Source of the DNA: Syngnathus acus
Taxonomy: Eukaryota; Chordata; Actinopteri; Syngnathiformes; Syngnathidae
Direction: 5' to 3'
Length of the DNA: 64,000 nucleotides
Assembly (NCBI RefSeq): GCF_901709675.1
Contig: NC_051098.1
Location: forward strand, 426,000 to 489,999
Shown here: positions 12,101-24,100 of the stretch, in pieces
How the letters are laid out: every line of letters starts with the position of its first letter
Position numbering within the stretch: position 1 is the first letter of the stretch
Program-made: the position numbers and the translations under genes
The notes under the pieces: model-generated
What the model was told of the DNA's origin: nothing
The model's database searches: none
What the model saw: the letters and a program-made list of their open reading frames with translations, nothing else

Positions 12101-15100
12101 TCTTTTCCTTGGGCCACTCATTTTAATGGAAGGATTCCAGGGGAAGTTTTGTGGGTGGCTTTAGCGTAAAACTGTATCTGAAAGCTCAGCGCGCGAATTA
12201 CGAGAATGGTGACGTCACAGCCCACGTTCTAAATTCGGCACTTATAGAAATAGAGTGCGGAGTGCGCCGTGTCCGTACTACTGAGTATGTACACGCACTT
12301 GTGAGTGTTCACCGAGCTTTCTGACACAGCTTCCGGTCGTAAATGCGTGGGCAGGCAGTTCTCTATCTACTGGGGAAACGCAGTCATTGCAGGGAAAATG
12401 ACCCCGGGCCGTAGTTTGCCCATGTCTGGTTTAAAGCCATCACGTGGAAAGTACCACACAGTCACTGTATCATGACTCCTGTCGGAATAATATTTCATTA
12501 TTGTTTATTATGTGGAATTATACATTTGTGATCGCTGTGGAAAGTGTGTTGTGAGTAACAAATAAGCAGAGGAGCCGAAACCTGTTGCTTCTGCTTAGGC
12601 CCAGCTGATCTCAAGCCGGCGATATAAGGAAACCAACGGAGACGATCTTTCTGCTTTTAGGTGATATGATGAAATGACATGCAAAAGAGCTTATCTGCTA
12701 ATGTCTGCTTGCGATGACTGCAAGAAATACATGTAAACAAAGTACAGGGGGGAGGCCGAGTTGCTGATTTTGCTTATTCCCTACCCTGCTTAGGGCCCCC
12801 GCCTCTAATGTTATCAGGGACCTCAAAATGAATAAAAGTGGGGTGGATAGGAGAGCTGATTAGAATTGTGAGAGAACCAGGCAGCTCTCCGATTCACCTA
12901 TCAAAAAATTGGAAACGTCTTCTCTCTTCAATATTAGTGTGTTGTTTAGGAAATAAACCTAACAGCTCCAAAGAAGAGCGATAGTAGCAGTAGCAGGGTA
13001 GTGAAACAGCAGCGGCCAACAATCAATTTGAAAAAAGAAATGATAGACAAGTTTGAAAGGGTGATATGTGTCAGATATCGCAACCAAATACGTCATGTCG
13101 AGGTCGACAATCTTGACGATGTCAAAGAAGAAAAAGCACCAAGTATTTGACAAGTATTTTCCTTCAAAGCAAGAGAGAAGAGAAGTCCACCCCAAAGGTC
13201 TGGCGAAGGAGGATTTCCCCTCCAAACAGTAATCGACCACGCCACACCGCCATCCACTCACACACGTCATAACAACGCTGTCAAAACGTTTTTTGTTTGT
13301 TTACTAAATGTTTTCATGTTTATTTGACTCCATTTATACTATATTATACTGTATCATTCATTTTTTGCTCATGGAAATAGACCACCTGCAGTTCCTGTTC
13401 TTCCCTGTGGCAGAAGGGAGGAACACATCGTTATTCCATGTCTGCCAACTGTGGCTAGACAAGTCATCAAAGCAACAAAGACAGCGTGACACTTGTACTG
13501 AGGTCCACCACACAGCCCCCCGACCATGAACCGGCACAGAGGCACAGATGCGGTTCGGCGGGCGAGACGCAGAGAATGGTGCGTCTCAGTGGACTGTGGG
13601 TGTTGAGCCTCACAAACACAGGCAAATGTGAGTACAGAGCCCTGGGCAGTCAGGCAGGATGGATGCAGATGGAGCCTCTGCACCGCGGGGCAGGTACGAC
13701 GGAGGTCGGCCACATCCGGAGTCCTACGAGGATGAGGGGAATGGGTGGATCTCTCACTGAGGGCACAGTCTTAAGGAAGAGGATGCAGCACACCAGCAGA
13801 TGCCGCCAGTTAGTCACGCGTCCAACACAGCTAGCAGAGCTGGCCAGAAAAGCCCGGTGGGTTGCAGAAGTTTGGATCCACGACGCCAGCTGAGCAGGCA
13901 GGACAGCAGAGTCGAGCTGGTCCTGACTGAGGCGTGCAGCTATCCTGACAGCTAGGGTCAGGCTCAGGAAACAAATGCTGAGATCCAGGCAGTGGGTCCA
14001 AGGTGGCGCTGACTGGATGAGCAGGATGGGTGGTTCGTGCCAGTACTGACTGAGACGTGCAACTATCCTGATGGCTCAGGAAGCACATGCCAAGGTGCGG
14101 GCAGTCGTGCTGAGGCGCGGCTGAGTGGAAGGGATGGACGACTGGTTTGGGACGGTCCTGACATGGCATGCAGCCCTGAACTCTAAAAGCCTCGGGGGTT
14201 GCACGTTGAAACATGGGCAGAAGGTTCCGGGCAGCGCTGAGCAGGCGGGCAGGAAGGCATGCGGCATATTGAGCCTGACTGACCATCATCCTGTGAGCGG
14301 ACGATCGTGGTGTAGTAAGCGGCCACGGCTGGAGAAGATGCGCAGCTGGTCAACGTGAAGGTGCGCTGCAGCCATCTGTGGAGAATGGCAGAAATTAATC
14401 TGTCGGACTCACATTGTGGTGAGCCAACATCACGTTGGGGTCACCAATGTGGCAGAAGGGAGGTCTTCATGACTTCCATGACTGTCTGCAAACAACTGTG
14501 GCTAGAGACAAGTCATTAAAGCAACAAAGAGAGCATGACATCACAAACGACAAACATATTACCACACCCCTAACTGGAGGCCTGCTGAGTGAGAGGCCTG
14601 GTGCTGACGTCTGCCACATTACAATCTTTGATGGTTTTCTCCTAGTGGGTTAACCAGATCTCCTTCATATTTGTTCAGTCCTTCATGATGATATGAAAAC
14701 TGTGAGGTCCCGGAAAATGCGCTTGCCTTGGCAACACAGTTTGCCAGCAAAACAACACTAAATTTGAGGTTTTAAACATGCATGTAAACACAGTTATCAT
14801 TCGCTATTTTGCAGTGTATCGAGGGTTATTAAGTCTATTAAATATTGCAGATATTTTGGTGCATCGCGGCATTTTGCGGCGTTACTTGAAGCACAGGGCT
14901 TTGTCTGCTCATATGACTTTAGCACACTATTGGCGGAGAGGGAGAGAGAGAGAGGAGATGAGACCAATGGGAACATGTTGATCTGCATTCTTGCCGCTGA
15001 TTGGCTTAGAGCTGTAAGAGCAATTCTAACCACACTTTATCTCAGCCTCCCGCTATGTATCCACTCTTCCACTTCGTTCACGTCAGCACAATCAACAGCA

Positions 15101-18100
15101 TCCCTGATTTGTACTTTGTTTTGTCACGAATGAGGCAGGACAACCAAATGCAACACGGGCTCTTTATTTGGGGAAAGGTTAAAGGAGACAAGGAGGGCTG
15201 AAATGCTGGTAGAGCGGGACCAGAGAGACAAGCTTACGAGCCGGTGTTGTGCTTGATTTGGTTCCCCCGTGAGATTTTGTTCCCCCTGCCGCGGGAGTGC
15301 GCACGCCTTGTTTGGAAAGCGAAAAACCGATGTCGTACGGCGTCGTACGGCGTCAGCACTATGTTGTTTTCAATAAAAACATGAAGAACTCACGTTTGCG
15401 TCAGTCAATTTTAATTTTTAGAAAGGATTATTCTCATTTGATGTCTTTAAATTCATCTGCGTTCTGCCATTGAAGCGGGGTGCATTCTAAGACCAGTCGT
15501 ACAGACGGAACACTCATTCACTTCACCAAAAAGCAACAATATAATTACGTGAGCTCTTTGCATAAACCTCGATGCAAAGAAACTCCTCTTTTTGGGTACA
15601 GGCTACAAGGAGTATATATTACAAAGGAGACTTTCTACTTAATTGTGATCATCATTCATCCATCCATCCATTTTATTACTCAGGTATTTTCAAAGCAAAT
15701 TAATATTGTTGCATCTATTAATTTTCTTTAAAATGACAGCGCAATATAATTAAAAGCTGACACTATAGCAATGTCAAACGTGTTCATTTAAGAAAAAGCC
15801 ACACACGTTTTGTGATCAAATCTTTCATAACGAGAATGGCTGCCCCGTGAGGATATGTTCCCCCCCCCCCTTATTTTGAGAACGGTGAGTGCTGGAGTCC
15901 AGCTGTTTTCTTTCTGTCTTCCTGGGGGTCAGTTCAGGTTGTGTGGCAAATTTGAACAGGTTCCCTCATTCCTAGGCCAAATTACAGGGGGGGAACACAT
16001 CCTCACGGCTGCCCCGTGAGGATATGTTCCCCCCCTCTTATTTTGAAAACGGTGAGTGCTGGACTCCAGCTTTTTTTTTCTGTCTTCCTGGGGGTCTGTT
16101 CAGGTTGTGTGGCAAATTTGAACAGGTTCCCTCATTCCGAGGCCAAATTACAGGGAGGGAACACATCCTCACAGCTGCCCCGTGAGGATATGTTCCCCCC
16201 CCTTATTTTGAAAACGGTGAGTGCTGGACTCCAGCTGTTTTTTTTTCTGTCTTCCTGGGGGTCTGTTCAGGTAGTGTGGCAAATTTGAACAGGTTCCCTC
16301 ATTCCTAGCCCAAGTTACAGGGGGGGAACACATCCTCACGGCTGCCCCGTGAGGATATGTTCCCCCCCCCCCCCCCTTATTTTGAGAATGGTGAGTGCTG
16401 GACTCCAGTTGTTTTTTTTCTGTCTTCCTGGGGGTCTGTTCAGGTAGTGTGGCAAATCTGAACAGGTTCCCTCATTCGTAGGCCAAATTACAGGGGGGGA
16501 ACATGCAACAATATTAATTTGCTTTGAAAATACCTGAGTAATAAAATGGATGGATGGATGGATGGATGAATGATGATCACAATTAAGTAGAAAGTCTCCT
16601 TTGTAATATATACTCCTTGTAGCCAGTACCCAAAAAGAGGAGTTTCTTTGCATCGAGGTTTATGCAAAGAGCTCACGTAATTATATTGTTGCTTTTTTGG
16701 TGAAGTGGTTCCGTCTGTACGATTGGTCTTTGAATGCACCCCGCTTCAATGGCAGAACGCGGATGAATTTAAAGACATCAAATGAGAATAATCCTTTCTA
16801 AAAATTAAAATTGACTGACGCAAACGTGAGTTCTTCATGTTTTTATTGAAAACAACATAGTGCTGACGCCGTACGACGCCGTACGACATCGGTTTTTCGC
16901 TTTCCAAACAAGGCGTGCGCGCTCCCGCGGCAGGGGGAACAAAATCTCACGGGGGAACCAAATCAAGCACAACACCTGTTAGCACGACGAGAGCAGAGCG
17001 GAGCCGTGACACATTTGTTAGGATTTTTTTTGTGACTTTGTGAGCTTTAGTAAAGCCCTCAAGAATGTTTCTAAAAGTCAGTTTAACTTTAAAATGTTTA
17101 AAATGTGTTTAAATATACCATAAAGTATATGAAAGTCTTGTACAGATATCGTATAAACATTGACTCCACATTGCAGATTTTCACCTATCGCGGGGATAGG
17201 AACCACTTATTAGCAATAAACGATGGATAGTACGTGTCGTGTTGTCAGTGGGTTTTCATGACTGCTGTTATTCACACAGATTTTACCGGCAGGCAACTCT
17301 GATGTCACAATTCTTGTCGATGTAGCAAGGACTCTTCCCTCCCAACTCCAGAGTCACCGGGGTGATATGTCGCGCTGCAGCTTCCATTACTAATTTGCCT
17401 ACCACACTACTTCCAGTGTAGAAGATGTGGTCAAACCTCTGCCTCAACAATTCCTGTGTCTCTGGAACGCCACCTGCCACCACTGGGTATAGATCCTGCG
17501 AATAAAACATGAAACAGATCTCAATTATACACATTTCAATTAGTTTGAAATACTTATCTTAATGTGTAAAGCTATCCATAAACCCACTCCACCACAGGGC
17601 CGGTTCAAGGAATGCACATAAGAGGGGGCAGTCAGAAATGTGAAGGGGGCATGTTCTTTTTTTTTTTACACATTTTTAACACTGTTAGTGTTTTCTTCAC
17701 GGCAGTTGTTAGCTGTGTGTCCAGATCTCAACCTGGAGAAGTGGATTGCACTCTGTCAGGCCTCTACACTAAGACCTGTCCAGCTTGGGTGTCCCACCTG
17801 AAGATTAAAGCTTCTGCTGGTATTGCTCTTAGGGTCACTGAGGCACGCAAACCCCCTGACCACAATAAGGTGGCAATCTCTCAGGGGGGGGAACATATAA
17901 TATGAATGTTATATTATGTGTTGGCGACAAAATCTCCGCCAGCATCACGCTGAGCACAGGGGCCCCCCAAGGATGCGTGCTCAGTCCGCTGCTCTTCACC
18001 CTGCTGACGCATGACTGCACTGCAACCTACAGCGACAACCGCATAGTGAAGTTTGCTGACGACACGACTCTGGTGGGTCTCATCTCCAAGGGCGACGAGA

Positions 18101-21100
18101 CTCGGTACAGGTTGGAGGTTGACCTTCTGACCGCGTGGTGCAGGGACAACAACCTCCTGCTGAACGTCAACAAGACCAAGGAAATTGTTGTTGACTTCCG
18201 GAAGGGTCACACCCAACACCTGCCGCCAATATTAGCCAACTTACATTGGCTCCCGGTCCATTTAAGATGTGACTTCAAGGTTCTTCTATTAACCTATAAA
18301 TCACTGCATGGCTTAGCGCCTTCATATCTCGTCGACCTAGTTGTTCCTTATGTTCCGTCTCGTAACCTTCGTTCGCAAAACGCTACCCTTTTAGCGACAC
18401 CGAGGGCCAAGAAAATGTCTGCAGGGTCTAGAGCATTTTCTATCCGGGCTCCAGAGCTTTGGAGTGATCTACCAATGGATATTAGGACTGCTACCTCAGT
18501 AGAAACATTTAAGACACGTTTAAAGACACATTTCTATGACATGGCCTTTAACTAACCTGTAGTGGCCGATTCGGCCGGAGTTTGTTTTCTCTCCCCCCCC
18601 CTCCCCGGCCGGGGAGGTGGTTAGGTGGCACCCAAGCTGACAGCGGCTATCTGGATTCTCGTGGGCCAATTCAGGTTGGGGGAACTGCAGCTCAACCTCC
18701 TCGAAGACACTGCCAGGATAATAGAGGGCTCCTCCGGCAGCCCCTCGCTCTGACTTGGACATCCACTTTTTTTTTTCATTGATTTTCATATTATGTATTA
18801 TTTGTGCCCTCTCTGCATCCATTTCAACCTGGTGATCCTGAAAGGGGGATCCTTCCATCTGTGGTCCCTTCTCAAGGTTTCTCATTTTCCCCTGGCAGGG
18901 GTTTTTGAGTTTTTCCTTGCCCTTTTGGGAGCTTAAGATCAGGGGATGCTTTGAGAATAATTGTCAATTTTTGTCTATGTGAAGCCCTTTGAGACTGTTT
19001 GTGATTTAGGGCTATACAAATAAACTTGACTTGACTTGACTTGCCACTGACCATCGACGGTGCTGTGGTGGAGAGAGTGAGCAGCACCAGATTCCTGGGG
19101 GTGCACATCAGTGAGGACCTCTCCTGGTCCGCCAACACCGCATCACTGGCCAAGAAAGCTCAGCGCCACCTGTACTTCCTGGGGAAACTCAGGCGAGCAA
19201 GTGCTCCTCCGGCCGTCATGACCACATTCTACCGTGGCACCATTGAGAGCGTCCTCTCCAGTTGTATCGCTGTCTGGGGTGGTAGCTGCACTGAATACAA
19301 CGTGAAGGCCCTCCAGCGCATAGTGAACACGGCTGGTAAGATTATTGGTGCTTCACTCCCCTCCCTGAAGGACATTTACACCTCCCATCTCACCCGCAAG
19401 GCGACCACGATTGTGAGTGATGTGAGTCACCCCGCTCACTCTTTGTTTGATCTTCTGCCCTCTGGGAAGAGGTACAGGAGCCTGCGCTCCCGCACCACCA
19501 GACTCACCAACAGCTTCATTCTCCAGGCTTAGGATCCTGAACTCTCTCCCCCCTTCTGCGTAGCGTCCTGGACTTTTGCGCTATATTCTGTATGCGCACT
19601 TGCTCCATTTTTGCTCCTCTTATTTATTGTGTTATTTGTTTATTTATTATTTATTCACCACTCTTATTTATTCATTGTTTGTGCCTTCTTGTTTTTATTT
19701 TTTTGTGTTGTTTACTTGTATGTGTATTGTGTCTTGTCACCGTGGTATGGTGGGGACGTTATTTCGATTTCTTAGTGTGTCTTGGCATGTGAAGAAATTG
19801 ACAATAAAGCAGACTTTGACTTTGACTTTTGACTTTGATATTAACTATTATTTGAGTTGTCGTTAATCATTAGTTATATCACGGGTCATTACGACGAGTT
19901 TGGTGGAGTTTTTACTGCTTCTTCCAACTCCTACCGCGCTGACTGTAACTTGACACTCTCTGGCTGCGTCTTGCCTCATTTGCATACTCACAGTGATTGG
20001 ATGTTTATGGAGGGGCACGTAGTCCTGACAGCAGGCTGTGTGAGGACACACACTGCACCGACATGAGAGAAGAGAGGGGGCTGATTAACGTGTGTTTCTA
20101 TCAGGGGATTTTTCACTTCTAAAAGTTTGATTCGAGGGGGCAGGACATCTGTTTGAGGGGGCGTTGCCCCCTCTTGCCCCTGCGTAGAGCCGGCACTGCT
20201 CCACCATATCTTTCATTCTCCTCCGTATTGACATTCTCTTGCACTGAGATTCTCTTCCACTCAAGGTGTTACTTTCCCCTCGGCTTGTCTGTCCACCTTA
20301 CAGGACACCATACAGCTCTGCACCCAACTTTGGAATTCATCATTGTTGGGAAAGTTCATTTTCTATATGAACTAGTTCAAAGTTAATTGTAATTGAAAGA
20401 AAAAGTCGTAATTTAATTTGTTTAAATAAGTTCATCATTCCAAAATTGAAAAGGTCATAGACCCATCCAAAAATGTTGTTGCTGTGAGCTGTTACACATA
20501 TTGGCATTTTTTCATTGTTTTCTCCCATTCCATCCACACTAGTATCCAGGTGCTGCTATCACCCCGCAATGTTGAATGTATTTTTTCTTAACTTCTCTAA
20601 TCTTTAGAACTTGGGACATAAACGTTCAAAGTTAAAGGTGCAAAGCCAAATAAATAACTGAAACAACTGCAAGAAAAATTCTCATTAAGAATAATTGGAG
20701 TTTAACGCCATTGACAGTACTACATCTTCAAATAAATTCTTGATAGCACTTATAAGATGATACCTTACGGTTACAGTTTGACAAGAAAGGGGAATTGTGC
20801 TCATCGCGTTGCTGAGTTACATTAACAATTTCCCCTCCTCCAAGCACACGTCACATTTTGATGACGCACGTGCCGCTCGACTGGTTGGGGACAGGGTTGT
20901 CAGATATTTTCCCCCGTCTATTTAAGCCTTGTTTAGCAGGGTTTTCTTTTAAAGTCTAAGAAGAGACAACCAGGCACTCGTGCACAAAAATGAACTGCCC
21001 TTCAAAAACCGTTCATTTGGCACAGAATGAGCCCATTACAGAAACGTTCACGAAGCAAAAATGCAGCAATGCCGAACATCTTTCCATGTTTAATTTCATC

Positions 21101-24100
21101 TATTTACTTAAGCTCACCTCTATAATTGACCTCTTATGATTTATATTTGTTTGTTGTATTGCAGAAATCACACTCCACAGCCTCCCTGGTAAGGTCTATT
21201 CAGGGGTGCTGTAGAGGAGGGTCTGTCGGGAGGTCGAACCTCGGATTCAGGAGGAGCAGTGTGGCTTTCGTCCTGGCCGTGGAACAGTCCACATGTGTTT
21301 TGTGGACTTGGAGAAGGCGTTCGACCGTGTCCCTCGGGAGGTTCTGTGGAGGGTGCTTCAGGAGTACGGGGTGCCGAGCCAACTGATAAGGGCGGTTCGG
21401 TCCCTGTATCACCGATGCCAGAGTTCGGTCCGCATTTCTGGCAGTAAGTCGGATTCGTTCCCAGTGAGGGTTGGACTCCGCCAAGGTTGCCCTTTGTCAC
21501 CGATTCTGTTCCTAATTTTTATGGACAGAATTTCTAGGCGCAGCCGAGGCGTTGAGGGGGTCCGGTTTGGGGACCTCAGCATCGCGTCTCTGCTTTTTGC
21601 AGACGGCGTGGTGCTGTTGGCTTCTTCAGGCCGTGATCTCCAGCTCTCACTGGAGCGGTTCGCAGCCGAGTGTGAAGCGGTCGGGATGAGGGTCAGCACC
21701 TCCAAATCCGAGTCCATGGTCCTGGGTCAGAAAAGGGTGGAATGCCCTCTCCGGATTGGGGATGAGATCCTGCCCCAAGTGGAGGAGTTCAAGTATCTTG
21801 GGGTCTTGTTCACGAGTGAGGGGAGGATGGAGCTATGGGTCGTGACCGAAAGAACGAGATCCCGGATACAAGCGGCCGAAATGAGTTTTCTCCGCAGGAT
21901 GTCCGGGCTCTCCCTTAGAGATAGGGTGAAAAGCTTGGTCATCCGGGAGAGACTCGGAGTAGAGTCGCTACTCCTCCACGTTGAGAGGAGCCAGATGAGG
22001 TGGCTCGGGCATCTCATCAGGATGCCTCCTGGACGCCTCCCTGGGGAGGTGTTCCGGGCATGTCCCACCAGTAGGAGACCCCGGGGACGACCCAGGACGC
22101 GCTGGAGAGACTTTGTCTCTCAGCTGGCCTGGGAACGCCTTGGGATCCCCCGGGATGAGCTGGATGAAGTGGCTGGGGAGAGGGAAGTCTGGGAGTCCCT
22201 CCTAAAGCTGCTGCCCCCGCGACCCGACCCCGGAAAAGCGGAAGAAGATGGATGGATGGATGGATGGATGGATGGATGGATGGATGGATGGATGGATGGA
22301 TGGATGGATGGATGGATGGATGGATAGATGGATGGATGGATGTTGTATTGCTTGATTTTTTGGAACTCTTTGTCACCTGGCTTTCACAGTACCAAAAGCT
22401 GAACTCAATTCTATGTCAGCAACAAGATTCTATTTTTTGTCTTAATTTCAGGTTTTCAGATACAAACCAGACTGTAAATATACTTATCTAAAAAATGTTA
22501 CTCCATCTAACTCAAACCATACATTTTATCTCACCTTATAATTGACTTCTTAGATTCATATTTACTTGTTGCATTATTTTTTTCTTTATTATTGTGTCTG
22601 CTACTCATGTTATACAATTAATTTGACCTGCACTGTATTTAATAAAAGAAAAACATGCTGGAGTAATTTTTTCTGTTTGCCCTGTGCACATTCAAATAAA
22701 AAAAGAACGAGACCATCTGGTGATCAGACCTTGTCCAGATAGAGAGGGAGCAGTGTTGCGAGAAGTAGAGATGAGTAACCACAAATCTCTGACGGTTTCA
22801 CCACAGCTCCATTGCCTGCAGTGATGACATAGTAGTTATTTAATAGGATGATACTGCAACAAAATAAAGAGCAGATAACTAGGAATAGCTGAGAAGATAA
22901 TGCTAAAGTGAATGTCTTCTCTCAGATTCACAATTGCTTTATTTTTTTTAATCCATGGACAGCTTTCTGCTTAGCATGTTGGTTAGAGATCCAACAAGTA
23001 AGCAAATGTAGAGGCATGACCTAATCTGAAGCTGAACCAACACACAACAACAAAAACACAGTCACTTGTTCTCATACTGTTGTCCAAGTGAAAAATGGGT
23101 GGATTTAACCATAATCTTTTCTGTTTAATTTTGGTTAGAAAGAGGATCTTATTTACGAGATATTACATCTGAACTGGTAATTATCTTATACTCCTCTCTC
23201 CAGCAAAACTAAAGGGATCAAAATTACTCACCTGAGCCAGCCTATGGGGGACATGAACCGGTAAAACGTGCCCAAAATTCCATGTGAAACATCACCTCGC
23301 AAGAAATTCGCAATAACAAAATGTTGGTAGGCGGCACGGTGGGGCACAGGTTAGCACGTCCGTCTCTCAGTTAGGAGGGTGCGGGTTCGATACCACCTCT
23401 GGCCCTCCCTATGTGGAGTTTGCATGTTCTCCCCGTGCCCACGTGGGTTTTCTTCCGGCACTCCGCACAATAGGCGGCAAACAATTTTGGAGAGTGGTAA
23501 ATACAACAACATAATAATAACAAAATAATACAACATGGTGACGCACTGGTTAGCATGTCCGCCTCACAGTTAGGAGGGTGCAGGTTCGATTCCACCTCCC
23601 CATGCCCGCATGGGTTTAATCCGGGCACTCCGGTTTCCTCCCACATCCCAAAATCATGCATGGTAGGCCAATTGAGCACTCCAAATTGCCCCTAGGTGTG
23701 AGTGCGAGTGCGGATGGTTGATTCGTCTCTGTGTGCCCTGTGATTGGCTGGCAACTGGTTCAGGGTGTCCCCCGCCTACTGCCCGATGACTGCTGGGATA
23801 GGCTCCAGCTTGCGCGCGACCCCTATGGGGACAAGCGGTATAGAAAATGGATGGATGGATGGAAAATGTTGGTCATAGCATATTTGCATATAGCATGTTT
23901 TTTTCTGAAACGCAAGTTTCGTCCATAAGTTCATTTTTCAATGTAAACCTCTTGGGGTACAAAGGCCCATCTTGCTCCTGCAACACAATGTTCCAGCTCA
24001 CCAAACACAGTAAAAATAATAACTAAAGTAAAATGAGAAAAAAGAAAAATCAAGTTGTGTGAAGGTTGATTTTATTCCAATTCTTTCTTTAGCCACACCT

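Larger units (their letters stand above)
6755..12428. mobile_element. hAT-type element enlarged by nested insertions
   Basis: Left end CAGGGATGGGCAA, right end TTTGCCCATGTCTG. Flanking 8-mers GTTTAAAC (6747-6754) and GTTTAAAG (12429-12436) differ by one base. Own sequence remains at 6755-7324 and about 11700-12428; the middle is an L2 LINE. The right subterminal part (about 12150-12380) recurs at 40507-40722. No transposase is recognisable. It lies in ALDH3 intron 4. Confidence 0.7.
17595..20198. mobile_element. hAT element with perfect 8-bp TSD, carrying nested LINEs
   Basis: Left end CAGGGCCGGTTCAAGG, right end AGAGCCGGCACTG. The flanking CTCCACCA is exact at 17587-17594 and 20199-20206. 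Own DNA is 17595-17900 and about 19850-20198 (GGGGGC-rich near the right end). The middle is Rex1-like and L2 LINE sequence. It sits in ALDH3 intron 3, beside exon 4. Confidence 0.85.

Noticed and set aside
12968-13140. pogo/Tigger-like transposase start
   Set aside because: Too short, no catalytic region, no terminal repeats; kept only as an unassigned stretch.
15841-16502. CRISPR-like array of regular repeats
   Set aside because: Unit length ~167 bp with no unique spacers; eukaryotic context.
20345-20990. Possible hAT element
   Set aside because: One terminus-like segment was seen, but no inverted partner and no 8-bp duplication.
23583-23593. B-box GGTTCGATTCC suggesting a tRNA gene
   Set aside because: Same reasoning: head of the GATG-tail SINE family.
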